Assembly: GCA_003427395.1 (NCBI GenBank)
Contig: BFEA01000083.1
Coordinates: 853,060-902,204 of the forward strand
Direction of reading: 5' to 3'
DNA from: Chara braunii
Lineage: Eukaryota; Streptophyta; Charophyceae; Charales; Characeae
Length of the DNA stretch: 49,145 nt
Shown: piece after piece, positions 10,515 to 20,889 of the stretch
Numbering within the stretch: the first letter of the stretch is position 1
How the letters are laid out: every line of letters begins with the position of its first letter
Notes under the pieces: generated by a model
The model's database searches: none
The model's input: only the letters and a program-made list of their open reading frames with translations
What the model was told of the DNA's origin: nothing
Position numbers and translations under genes: made by a program

Positions 10515-10913
10515 GGCAGAGAGAGAGAAGAGGACACCAAACGAGGGCTGTGACAAACTGTTTCGTCGGAGTTTCACCGACTCATCAGGAGGCTGAACCC
10601 TCAACAGTCTGCAGAATTCCCTCACTGATTACACTGTAAATGATAATCTGCCTGAACCAAAATCAAAGTAGACTATCACTCACCCACACCAAATGGAAAA
10701 CTCTACAGAATGTCGATTCACACCCCATCACAAGCCAGCAAAACATCCACGAAACAAAGAAAGGTCTGTCACAGCCAAAAAATACACTCCAGACACGCCG
10801 CTGGCACTAGAGGCACAACATGGCTGCTTAGTAACGGCCCCGACCACTGCCGTTCGACCTGATCTGAAAAAAACGTAGCAGGAAGCTAGCGAAGTCGTAG
10901 CATATATCGTCAT
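10478..10913 (-). mobile_element. Candidate hammerhead-containing retroelement unit (~436 bp)
   Basis: A short direct repeat, ATATATCGTCA, occurs at 10478-10488 and again at 10903-10913. The enclosed unit is non-coding and carries one complete type III hammerhead on the minus strand (10552-10612). Plant retrozymes are small non-autonomous retroelements with such ribozymes, typically one per LTR. Here I see one ribozyme and no primer-binding site, so a solo LTR, a monomer of a tandem array or a different small retroelement are all possible. The AT-rich boundary repeat could be coincidental because AT microsatellites are common in this window. Confidence 0.4.
10552..10612 (-). ncRNA. Type III hammerhead self-cleaving ribozyme
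   Basis: Read on the minus strand from 10612 to 10552, every part of a hammerhead is present in the right order. Helix III 5' strand plus the cleavage triplet GUU: 10612-10603. Helix I: GAGG (10602-10599) pairs with CCUC (10592-10589), six-base loop GUUCAG. Core strand CUGAUGA: 10588-10582. Helix II: GUCGG (10581-10577) pairs with CCGAC (10569-10565), loop UGAAACU. Core strand GAAA: 10564-10561. Helix III 3' strand: 10560-10553. Helix III has nine pairs including two G-U wobbles. Predicted cleavage is between 10603 and 10602. The loops of helices I and II are complementary (UUCA with UGAA), as expected for the tertiary contact of natural hammerheads. The triplet GUU is less common than GUC. 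No promoter was identified. Confidence 0.88.
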
Positions 10914-11443
10914 ATATATACATACATTTTTTATCTTCAGATCTAATATGAATTTTGAAATGACCTCCAGCCAAAAATTATTAGTATTGTTATGATCTAC
11001 AACATACTTTTTTCTTAGATGTTTTTGAAATGTTTTTTTTTTTGTTGAAAAGTACCCTATTTTTGACCCTCCGGATATACTTAATCCAGTTTCATCCCAA
11101 CAGTATTATCCGGCCTGCAAATCCAGATAAATAAAGGTATCCGGATTTACTACTTAGGTTTTGACTCATTATAGGATGATTTGGGTGTCCGACGTGATAA
11201 AATATGGTTCAAATGGACCAGGAATGACATAGTCTTAAGTTTGACTTAGGATGGATTCCTGTATGTGATTGTAGCTAGTGGAAGTGACTTTATCCACCTT
11301 GTTGAATTAGAGTTTGAAATGTGTCAGTGCCTAGCCGATTATTCGACTACTGTAGATTCCTAGTTTGATTAGGAATTAAATGAGATTCTTAGACCGCAAA
11401 CATTTACCTAGTTGTTTTGATGAATTAAGGTTTGGAGTTGATA
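10914..11443. other. Gene-less stretch
   Basis: No gene seen. It is AT-rich in the first part, with no repeat recognised. Confidence 0.4.
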
Positions 11444-11517
11444 TAACCTAATGATCATTTCATTCAAGTCAGCTATATTGTAACCTAATGATCGTTTCAG
11501 TCAAGTCAGATATATTA
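11444..11517 (+). repeat. 37-bp tandem duplication
   Basis: Units 11444-11480 and 11481-11517 both begin TAACCTAATGATC and share TCAAGTCAG and TATATT. They differ at about four positions. Confidence 0.85.
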
Positions 11518-13750
11518 GGAAGTTTTATTATGTATTTTTCATTAGACTACGTTAAATGATATTTGGTTTGGACGCTCGATGCGACACGGACGTTGCTTAA
11601 TAGGGTCCGAAACTATTCTCGTACCAAATACCCTTACAACAGTATTTGGCGTGTTTTCTGCAAGTCACACTAGTGCAACATCGTTCCTTTGACGATACAC
11701 GTGCGAGAGGAAGTTCACGTCCTTCTTTGGGTGAGTGGCATGCACGGGGTATCGACGACCGGGTGCAACCATGCGTGATCTAAATATGTGCGGCATCGCA
11801 GGCCAGTGGGACGAGCGGCCCCTCAGCCCGTTTCATTTTTTTTTTGTTCCCTTGCGTTTATTCGTATTATTATTATTCTTACTTTTATTTTTTTTATTGA
11901 TGCCTTTGACTTAGTGACCAGTTTCGAGGCAGACATCGGGACTACCGACCTGGCTTAAGTGCTATATCGTCATACACGGGTGACTGTCACGGCAGTCGAG
12001 GACCTTGAGCGCACGCTCTTTCGGTGGGCCCGCTCGAGTTCCGGCGTGTCTTGGATGCTAGCGAAATTCCTCTATTCATCCTGTCTTGAAAAGACAGGCA
12101 GAGGAGTTCAACGTGCGTGCGAGCCAGTGGGCGATTTAGACCACAAGGCGGAAGGAACCTGGGTGGCGTGGGCCTTCTGTGGTTGTCCGATCTCCAGCCG
12201 CGATCTGTTGTGAGAGGTTGATTATAAGCATGCTTGTTGGGACCCTGAAGATGGTGAACTATGTCAAGCGGGGGCACAAGGGCAGCGGCCGCAGTGCCCA
12301 GGTTGTTGTTCATGTGGGACCTCTCTCCACTTCGGCCTCTGAAGTTCTCATTTGAATATTAGCTACTACCATTAAGATCTGCATCGGGGGCCCGCGCTGC
12401 ACCTAACTCACGTTGCGGCGTCACAGCAGACTCCGTGCCCTCCCACTGGCCACAGTGTCGGAGCCGCTTCACGCGCTGCAATGCCATCCGGTCGGGCTGA
12501 TCAATTCGACGTATGAGTTGCTATACACTCCTTAGCGGATTTCGACTTCCATGACTACCATCCTGTTGTTTGTTAGTCGTCACCCATTGTGGAGTCTGGG
12601 CTAACGCGCAACATGGTGCTGACTGGAGGCAAGGAAGAGACAGGGAAGAGACAGTTGTGCAGAGGCTGGGGGAGAAAAAGTGAACTTGGCACGGATTCAC
12701 GTCGGGTGCATTCGCAGAAGTGGGTATGGTGGAAGGGAAAATAACTGCCTTATTCGTTTCTCAAAGGTTTTGGGCGGGGAAAAGTGTGATTTCATGTAGG
12801 GCAGGCGGTTTAGCCGGTATCAACTATATGGGCTCCGCGACCTTCCCTGAACAATAGCGCACCACCGTAACGATGCTCGTGGAAACGCGCAGGTATATGT
12901 GGGTTGAAGTAGAGAGGAAGAAAGAATAGGTGAGGGGGCATCAACGGAGCAGGTAAAAGAGAGGGAAAAAGTGTTGGGAGATAGAGATGGAGCGTCAGAC
13001 TTACCTGGCCGATTGATGTCCTAACCCGTAGTGAGCCACTGAGCGGTGCATCTAGCCATGTTCTAGTGGGATATTTAATCCCCTATATGGTGGTGCGTTT
13101 CTCCATGTCCTAGTGGAAAATTTATTCTCATTTCATACATTAAGCGAATCGGGGGTCAATACCTATGAGGGGGCTGATTGAAGTAGGTTGCGCTTTCCTT
13201 GAGACGAAGTGAATGAAGAGGGATCCGAGGAAGAGGATCGTAAGTAGAGGGGGCAGTGGTTGGTGGCGCAAGTTGCCCGTGTTACATGAGGGAGGAGTGA
13301 TTTGGGGGAACAATGTATGTTTTCGAGTTTTAGCGGAAGTTTCATCCCGAATTTTTTTGCTCGTCCTGTCGATGAAGCAGCCCTGTTTCTAACTCGGTGC
13401 CAGTGCATGTATCTTTCTATGTTATGGAGGAAAATCCCTTCTCTTTTGCACGCCCGGAGAGTGCGTACATCACTGTCGGAGTAAGAGGCAAGGCTTACCT
13501 CTTCTTGGTGGTATGAATCCTGGCGTCGTTGATCTGTCGTTTCCCTTTCCTCGTTTATCACCCTTGTGCATGTGATTGTTCCCCTCGTCCCTGTGTGTGT
13601 GTTTTCCCTCCTTTACGATTGTGTCCCTATGAGCTCATCTGAACCTGTCCCTGTCGAGTGGCCATGCGCAGTACAGGAAGCGAGCGCAGATCATGCAAAT
13701 TAGATTATTACGGGGGAGATGGCCGCACGAGCTAGGCGACGAACAGGCGT
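11518..13750. other. Gene-less stretch, GC-rich in its middle
   Basis: No coding frame recognised on either strand. Open frames at 11959-12213, 11987-12313 and 13163-13561 overlap one another's strands and show no family motif. Composition is more GC-rich than the flanks between about 11580 and 12700, which may mark a different insertion. Confidence 0.45.
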
Positions 13751-13790
13751 GTGTGTGAGAGAGAGAGAGAGAGAGAGGGAACCCACCTGG
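13737..13790. repeat. TG/GA microsatellite
   Basis: A short GTGTGTGT run is followed by about eleven GA repeats (about 13757-13779), preceded by CGACGAACAGG. A similar word sits near the larger TG/GA microsatellite at 19.9-20.1 kb. Confidence 0.8.
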
Positions 13791-13990
13791 GAAGTTGGCG
13801 ATGCAGGATGAACCGAGAGTTGGGCTACCTGTCAAACTGCAGGGCCGCCAGGGTGCAACATGAGATTATCCCTAAGCGTCAAACTGTCAACTCAGAATGG
13901 ACGTGGACAAGGGGAATCTGATTGGTTAATTAAAGCAAAGCTTGCGGTGGTCCCAAGGGATGTTGGCGTCAAGTGATTCCGCCTAGAACT

Positions 13991-14376
13991 GGCATTTCGT
14001 TAAAATTGACATTTTTTACTATTTTCACGAAATTGGGCATCCGAGAAAAAAACGTGTTTTTAAGCATGTTCTTGTGCCTACGACATTGGACCATTGATGG
14101 TTCGGCGTCCTGGGGACTCCGGACCATCTAATGTATCTCGACGTAAAGTATCGTCAAAATATATCTGAGGACCAAGAAAAAATAAAAAAAAATTGAGGCA
14201 GATCAGATGGTCGATGTGGTCGGCACAAAAAAATGCTAAAAAATACTGTGTTTTTTTGTAAGATCGATTTCATGGTTTGATGTGGTCGGCACAAAAAAAA
14301 TGCTAAAAAATACTGTGTTTTTTTGGAAGATCGATTTCATGTGAATAGTAAAAAATATCAATTTTAACGAAATGCC
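13991..14376. mobile_element. MITE with 33-bp terminal inverted repeats
   Basis: 13991-14023 and 14344-14376 are reverse complements over 33 bases with one mismatch, starting GGCATTTCGTTAAAATTGA. Similarity continues inward through CAC and GAAAT. The 386-bp element has no coding capacity and contains an internal tandem duplication (see next entry). Outward, weak similarity (CTAGAAC versus CTGAAAC) suggests the true ends may be a few bases further out. I could not find a target-site duplication, so the superfamily is not assigned. Confidence 0.8.
14213..14342 (+). repeat. 66-bp tandem duplication inside the MITE
   Basis: Units beginning GATGTGGTCGGCACAAAAAA start at 14213 and 14279. Both run through ATGCTAAAAAATACTGTG and AGATCGATTTCATG and differ by about two bases. 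Confidence 0.9.
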
Positions 14377-15193
14377 TGTTTCAGTGCTTTGAATGTCAAA
14401 GTAAAGAGGTTCAACTGTGGAGTGTTGTTATGCTCATAACTTTTGCCCCTGCAGCTTAGAGTTTGCCTGCGTATACCTGACCCCAAGCACATTCGGACAC
14501 TACAGACTATTGTGGAGAGAAAGAGGAGAGGTGAAGGCACAAAGCAAGGGGTGCACGCACGTTAGTTAGAGAGGGAGAATAAAAAAGCAAGACTTACCTG
14601 CACATGGACGCCGGGAGCACGATAGTTTCATAATTTAACAGCAAGAAGGGAGCAAGTGCGACATACTATGTTGGACTACATGAATTGCTCACACCCTGCC
14701 GTTGGAACTGATCTCCAAAGGAGAAGTGCACATGCACTTCAAGGAGTCGGGCTTTGCGGCATTTTGGTAGCCCATCCCACACTCTACCATCCTTTGGTAT
14801 TGTCCTTGACATTTTGATTTGGAGGGCGGTCATACCTTAGCAAGGGAGTGACCACTACAAGTCGAAAGACTGGCAAAGTGTTGTTAGGCTGTGTTTTGAC
14901 CTCAATCTGATAATATTACAGTGATTCAGAGTGGTGGTTAGGCTTTGTAAGGAGGTTATTGTTATGACTTGGAAACCTGTCAGGGGTACGACTGCTCTGC
15001 GTCTTTACATCGGTTCATCTATTTTACTGCGTTTATTGGCCGTCATTGTGGGGCTTTCAAGCAACTAAAGAAGTGAAGGTCCTCTCATGCGAGTCTGAGT
15101 GTACCTCTCTTGGATGTAAGCGGCTAAATGACTCTCTTCCTGCCCTTCTTAATCTCTGTCTAGTCTTTTGGTTCAAAGAGGAAGGCGGGAGGC
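14377..15193. other. Gene-less stretch
   Basis: No supported gene. Open frames are short and without motifs. Confidence 0.4.
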
Positions 15194-15260
15194 GGGATTG
15201 AAACCCGTAATTTGTGTCAAGACCTTTGTGGGAGGTTCGCCCCACTGATTGCGGGACCTC
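15194..15260 (-). ncRNA. tRNA-like Pol III promoter, SINE candidate
   Basis: On the minus strand, 15206-15194 reads GGGTTTCAATCCC, close to the tRNA B-box consensus and able to form a T-arm (CGGG/CCCG). About 45 bases upstream, 15256-15240 (GCAATCAGTGGGGCGA) resembles an A-box. The spacing is tRNA-like, but no full cloverleaf with an acceptor stem was found. It may be the head of a tRNA-derived SINE running toward lower coordinates, or a chance match. Confidence 0.35.
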
Positions 15261-15559
15261 TGCCGGAACCCATGTGAGGTTTTGGAGGCAGAGAATTGTA
15301 AGGTATACCATCTTCTGGTTGTATAAACTAACTATACCCCTATTTTGACCACATTTTTCTGGTCTGTCTGATACGTATGCATGCATTCCTTTATAATTTT
15401 TTTTTTTTTTTCAGGACTTAATCAAATTAATTGGAAGAAACGCATGCGTAAAGTTCAATTTTTTTTTATTTTGACGGAACGCAGACTAAGGGATGAACTG
15501 GGGGAAGGTGAGAGGAAAGCAGTAGTGCATGCGTTTGACCGGGTCAACCAAAGGTTGGA

Positions 15560-16165
15560 CATTGTTTCTAAGCTGAATGACCCAGTGCTATGTTTATTGC
15601 TTAATTTTTAAAGAACTAGACATTGTTTCTAAGCTGAATGACCTGGTTGCTATGTTTATATTTTTAGAAGGCTTGCCTAGCTGAATGGTTCAGTCTCTTG
15701 TTTTATTTTGATGGAGGATTTAGCGGAAGGCTAAGCATTGTTTCTAAGCTAAATGGTTTAACCTGCAACCACTTACAAAGTAAAAACGAGTATAATTAGA
15801 GGTACTTTACTTATTCGTATGTGAACAGACAACTGAATATTGTTTCTTAGCTGAATAGTTTAGCTTTAAGCCATATCACAAAAAGAAGAGAAGGAAAAAT
15901 AATGAGTATAATTGAAAGTAACTTCGGCAAGCTGAGCATTGTTTCTAAGTTGAATGGCTCAAACACCTGCCCATGTTTTTCTTTCTTTTAATGATGGGTC
16001 AGAAAGTTACTAAACTCTGGATGTTTAAACAGTTTAGGACGACGAGGCATTGTTTCTAAGTTGAATGGTCTAGTCATGCGCCCAAAGGAGAGAGAAGTAG
16101 CTGTGCGACCTGTTTCCATATAATCTAAGGCATGCTAGGTATTGTTTCTAAGTTGAATGGTCTAG
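15560..16165 (+). repeat. Dispersed motif array inside copy C
   Basis: The motif CATTGTTTCTAAGYTGAATG followed by GTCTAG recurs at 15560, 15621, 15736, 15838, 15937, 16048 and 16140, with a shortened form near 15670. Spacing is about 60-115 bases. The array occupies the same place as the differently worded array of copy A. Confidence 0.8.
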
Positions 16166-17283
16166 CGTTATGCCATATGTAAGATGGGTATAAGGGATAA
16201 ATCATCTGGAGGATTAATGAACTATCTTATATGGAATTAACATTGGGCTTTGGTGAGAGTATTTACCTATTGTGGTATAGACTTGCAGATGATTGAGTGT
16301 GAGCACTAATTACTTTGAGTGCCAGCTTTGATAGGTAGCTGCTGTAAATGCTCACCACGTGTTGAAGTTGTAAGAGTTAGTTCAATTCTTGTTTTTTCTG
16401 AGTTAAGTTTATTTTACTTAGTTTAATTCTTGCATTTTCTGGGATAAGTTTATTCTTCTTATACTTGATCTTGTATAAAATTTGGAAAGTTACTTTCGCT
16501 AAAGGAAGTGTTGTTCAAATTTCTGCAAATCCAAGTAGTTAGTCAAATTTTGCCTTTGCATATTTTACGTTTTGTCTGGTTTGATATCTGACTTAGTAAG
16601 AATATAAGACACCTACTTTCCTAGGGGAGGTGCTTCCTATTTTTTTACTAAATTAAGAAGTTAAACACATTTTGACTTTATGAAGTTAAAGATTATTTTC
16701 GAGTTTTATATCTAACCTTGTATAAATCTTGAAAAGATAATTTTCCGACGAGAAGCGCTGCTGATTTTTTTTTTTTTAAAGAGTTGGATTATATTTTCAT
16801 GGGAAAAGTCTTGGCGATTATAGGGGAGACACTGCCAAAATTTTCCTTATTCTTTAATGTTCATTGAATGATAAATTTAAGGGTTTAGTCTTATAAGAAT
16901 CTGAGTAAGATGTGATATGAGGATCTATCCTCCATACACTTAATGTTCAAGTATTTGAGATTTGGCCTGTGCTGTGTTGACATGTCTTTCTTGGCCGTCT
17001 AGATTCAAGATCTGATTAACTCAAATCCAATCCTACGAGGATCGTCTTCTGTTATCTCTTGATAACAGGTCGGTTGATTGATTGCCGACTCGTTGGCCCA
17101 CGACACAACTTGATGCCTTAGCCTTGAGTTGCTTTGACAGTTTTAACCGAATTTATTTCAATGGTCATTATAAAAAATTGATGAGTTTTTATGGGAAGTT
17201 GAACAATGGTTGGGGGTTGAATGTGTAAGGCGTTGTGCGAGTTTCAGAGAACATTAAAGTTGACCACGTTCGTGCATGATAAT

Positions 17284-17417
17284 GTGACTTTTCTATGTGT
17301 CTGTGTTCATGCAGGTTAGTATTTGGAGTTTGGTATACGAGCATTACCTTGTGACTTTTCTATGTGTCTGTGTTCATGCAGGTTAGTATTTGGAGCTTGG
17401 TGTACGAGCATTACCTT
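17284..17417 (+). repeat. 67-bp tandem duplication
   Basis: 17284-17350 and 17351-17417 are near-identical, each running from GTGACTTTTCTATGTG to GCATTACCTT. Copy A has a single unit at the matching place, so this is a private duplication. Confidence 0.9.
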
Positions 17418-18440
17418 TGAGCCAGTGAGAATGACAACCATGTGTTGCACGATCTACATACCTTATAGGCTTATCCTTTCTTCTTTTTATTTTATCTCGA
17501 GTTCTGATTAGTAATTGGGTGTTGAGATGCCTGTTTATTTTCTGATTTATCTTGCTCGTTAATTTTTTATAGTTGGACGTTGATGTCCGTGGAAGTCGTC
17601 AAAGTCAAACCCCTTGACTTATTTCCAGGCCCTGGATAATGGAGCTCGTTTTCATGGCCATAAGGGTAGACTGCCACAACAGGTCGGAGCTTGTATACCA
17701 CCCACTGTCCGCAGGGTGGATTAAAGGGTGTGGTTCTTAACCTCCTTGGAGGTTGTCTAGCATCGAGAGATAAACCCCTCAAGGCGTGTATCAACCGACA
17801 CTTGAGTGTCGAAAGTGACACTTGAGACCACTGAGGGTCACGCGATTATGCGTACAATATAATACTCCATCGTTGCGACTGCTTGCGTATTCAGGCATGC
17901 CTAGTTGATATGAGAAGGCGTATGCCCGCTCAGTATTTATTATGAGTCTCGCATGCGACGCCTAACTGATTCTCGTGCTCGAAACGTTATAGGTCAGATA
18001 CAAAAAGAGACTAGGAGTGTTTTGCTTGTGGGAGTAATTTGATTATTTGCTTTGGCGTGGTGTAACGCGTGGTAAGAAGGATGCGTCCTCGTCGACTGAC
18101 GACTGGTCGCGCTTGGGACCTTAGCCCCCCAGTGTGTCGGCTCACGTATGGGTCCGATAGAGGAGTGTGATCGCGCATGCCCCCTATGCTACAACGTACA
18201 AGAAACGCCCTTGGCTAAGCCATCTCTACGATTGCAACTGATTAACTTTCGCAAGTGGTTCATTAGCTCGACGGTACCTCGCGTGGCCTTATCCTGTCGC
18301 AGAGGTTCGAGAGAGGTATGGCTTGCGCACTCGGCCAGCGTGGTGACGAAGCTCCACTGCACCGCGATATAAAAAGTTCTGCTCGAAATCCTGTGTGACG
18401 TGGCTGGGAGGGTCCCCGTACGAGACCGTGCGCTCGACAA

Positions 18441-19090
18441 CGTACTTTGGATAGAAGCCATTCGCAATTGGAGCGATGCAAAGAATATCAAATGGTGGAT
18501 CCTGAATTTCAAACCATTCGTGAAGTTGGAAGGATAATTCTAAGTCGGAGGGCATAACTGTTCTAAGTTCGTGAAGTTCGAGGAACCTATCGACATGAAC
18601 AAGAGAGAAAAGTGACAAATTGGCGATGTATCTTTCCTTATTCTACGGCTGCCTAATTCGGGCGTAACACATGTACAAAGTCAAAATGAGCACCTACTAA
18701 GTGGCCGACGCTAGGTTCACTTACAAAATATGCATCAAATGTTTGAACGAACTGTAAGGGCTTCTCTCCACTACTCTCGATATGTGCAAAACGAGAGTGA
18801 ACATTTGTGTTAAACTTTCTATGTCGGGCACTGTTTGATGGATGTTTGAATTTCAACTGACAAAACTAAATTAACTATCAGAAAGTTATTCTGACAAACA
18901 ATTTTTTTTTTTTTGGTAGACTTACGGTCAGCCGCTCCCGTAGTTGATAGTGCTCGGGGATGAATTTGAAAATTTTGGAACTTTTGACGAAGGTCAGCCT
19001 TGAGGTTTCACGATCGAGGGTTGGTTAGATACGTCATGTTCTTTTTTTTGTTTTTGGGACGGACCACCCAGGGCCGAAGCCGAACTCGTA
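18441..19090. other. Gene-less stretch after repeat C
   Basis: Minus-strand open frames at 18289-18618 and 18653-18856 show no motif I can name. No gene is claimed. Confidence 0.4.
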
Positions 19091-19599
19091 GCTAAAGGGG
19101 TGGATTACCAAGCCCACCGGGCTAAGCCCCAACCAATTAGATGGGCCGGGCGACAACTTTTGAGGCAGGGTTAGGCCTGCCTAGGCCAGAGATTAGGCGG
19201 CCTACTCGTCACAACCCTTCAAATAAAAGGGTTGCCGGTATAGTTCCTGTAATAGGATCTAGCCCAGTAGGTATCGCACTGAACTATCACCCAGCAGTTG
19301 ACGGGATCGAGTCCGACGACATTTCGTCTGGGCTAAGCTCATTTCAGTGCTGCCTCTTTTTTTCTAAAGTGACGTGGTCGATTTCGGCCGCATAATCTTG
19401 GAGATTGTGCGAACGAGATCGGCCGTACACGGAGCTGCATGTCTTGCACAAGGTTGACACGCATAAATAAAAAAATCGTAAAAAAAAAAATTAATGGAAT
19501 TTTTTTTTCGTCGATCCCAAGGGGATCGAACCCGAGTCTGTATTTCAGAGTTCGTGGGTTCCCTACGAAGGCGATAGGACTGTTGGCATTTGCCAATGG

Positions 19600-19633
<34 letters not shown>

Positions 19634-19640
19634 GGCTACA
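19091..19640 (-). other. Possible SINE-like region with tRNA-like B-box
   Basis: On the minus strand 19533-19521 reads GGGTTCGATCCCC, a good B-box match, about 50-65 bases downstream of weaker A-box-like words near 19590-19601. Poly-A/T tracts sit on both sides (19496-19509; A run about 19604-19630). The plus strand at 19286-19297 also carries GGGATCGAGTCC, with AGCCCAG (19261) and CTGGGCT (19328) exactly 74 bases end to end, but the arms in between do not fold as a tRNA. A perfect 8-bp hairpin (CAACCCTT/AAGGGTTG) lies near 19210-19232. These are suggestive, not proof, of retroposed tRNA-related sequence. Confidence 0.3.
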
Positions 19641-19922
19641 AACGAAGCGCCAAATGGCGCAGTCTGAAGTATCTAGGGCGTTTAAGTCCGCAATACACAT
19701 GACAGTACCCGTTTTAAACGGGCGGTCGTTTTTCATGGCAAAATATCATTTTTTTTTATAAAGATTTTTAAAGTTTTCCTTATAAAATTTGCTTTAGATT
19801 TTTTTATTTAGATTTTCTTTTAGATTCTTTAATTTCTTTTTAGATCTTTTTTTTTTCTTATTTATGATTTTATTAAGTACCCGTCGTTTCGACGAACAGG
19901 CTGGTTACTACTATCTGCAGGC

Positions 19923-19987
19923 TGAGCAAAATCGAATGAATCTACCCCCGAACATGGAGATATACATTGTTGTGTGTGTATATGTGA

Positions 19988-20074
<87 letters not shown>

Positions 20075-20205
20075 CTTACATGGCCAGCAACGAGCCGGCG
20101 AACAGGTATGTCTCCAACCTAGCAGCTGACACTCCTGCTACTTCCAACGATAGGAAGAGCAAAATCGAATGGATCTTCCACTAGGACATGGAAATATACA
20201 CCGCC
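19923..20205 (+). repeat. TG/GA microsatellite flanked by a diverged direct repeat
   Basis: A TG run then a GA run occupies about 19976-20072. The words GAGCAAAATCGAATGRATCT and ACATGGARATATACA occur before it (19925 on) and after it (20158 on). The microsatellite therefore lies between two copies of one ~80-bp sequence. Confidence 0.7.
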
Positions 20206-20550
20206 ACATTTATTTTTCCCACCCCCCTTCTATCCTTATCTCCGAAGGTATGCGCCCGTTCACTTAGTGAATGGGCTGCAGATATGGTTGCGTGGGGCAG
20301 GGGGAAAAAGACCCTGTTAAGCTTGACACTAGTTCGACTCTGTGAAATGATTTGGCTGGGAGGGAGGCTGGTCGTTTTGGAAAATGAGTTGCCTCTCCCA
20401 AGGAAAGAGAGAGACGAAAAAAAAAAAAAAAAAGGGAAATGGCTACGAATGCGGCCATGATTATGCCTTAGGTGCACATGAACAGGCCTGAGTATAACTA
20501 CTCAGGTCAGGACATGTAAAATTGAACAGCCATTGTTCTTAAAATGGCTG
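20206..20550. other. Gene-less stretch with short hairpin
   Basis: Overlapping open frames on both strands carry no motif. Contains an A run at about 20419-20435 and the 6-bp hairpin CCTGAG/CTCAGG near 20487-20506. Confidence 0.4.
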
Positions 20551-20606
20551 AGTTCAGTTTGGACACGACGTACCTGCACTAAAAAGTGTGTCGGGTACGC
20601 TGAACT
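20551..20606. other. Nested stem-loop
   Basis: AGTTCAG (20551-20557) pairs with CTGAACT (20600-20606). Inside it CGTACC (20569-20574) pairs with GGTACG (20594-20599), and CACT (20577-20580) pairs with AGTG (20585-20588) around an AAAA loop. A further 8-bp hairpin, CAGCCATT/AATGGCTG, lies just upstream (about 20528-20551). It could be a structured transcript element; no known RNA family was recognised. Confidence 0.45.
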
Positions 20607-20847
20607 TTGAGGAGTCATAGCTCTTCAAAGAAAAGTCAGAAAAAAAAGAGAAAAAAGGTTTTGGAAATGGCACGTCCTCAACTATCCCATAAAAATCCGA
20701 GATAGCTGATTCAAAAAATAAATAAATACAGAGGGGCAGTTAAAAGTACCCGTTTCTGTGTGGCCCAAGTTTAGCCACAGTGAGCCACACTGAGCCATTG
20801 ATTTGACTAAGATCCAGGGCTCATATTGAATTCACTTGGGGTGAAGA

Positions 20848-20889
20848 AGTGCTGGCCAGCTCCTCTAAGCAGCTATAAAAGCCAGCACT
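20848..20889 (+). promoter_or_regulatory. TATA box framed by an inverted repeat
   Basis: TATAAAAG at 20874-20881 is a strong Pol II TATA match. AGTGCTGGC (20848-20856) and GCCAGCACT (20881-20889) form a perfect 9-bp inverted repeat around it. The first downstream ATG is at 20944, opening a 70-codon frame of no recognisable family. It could be a promoter in an LTR or of an unknown gene. Confidence 0.45.

Larger units (their letters stand above)
15410..18440 (+). repeat. Long LTR/leader-like repeat, copy C
   Basis: About 3.0 kb, colinear with copy A (815-4165) from the start near AAGAAACGCATGCG to the GGGAGGGTCCCC word near its 3' end. The closing ~380 bases (18060-18440) match 3740-4165 and, more distantly, 37080-37570, where a gag gene follows. 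No gag follows here. Copies A and C would make an odd 14-kb element if they were paired LTRs, and their internal arrays are of different types, so I favour separate insertions. Confidence 0.6.

Noticed and set aside
13163-13561. 132-codon minus-strand frame
   Set aside because: No motif, starts on an uncertain codon, and the opposite strand is also open; not supported as a gene.
815-18440. Copies A and C as the two LTRs of a single element
   Set aside because: They are in the same orientation, but the arrays inside them differ in consensus, a third fragment lies between them, and the interval holds pieces of other elements; separate insertions fit better.
19261-19334. 74-base tRNA gene with 7-bp acceptor pairing
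   Set aside because: The ends pair and a B-box-like word exists, but the word is too far from the 3' end and D and anticodon arms do not form.
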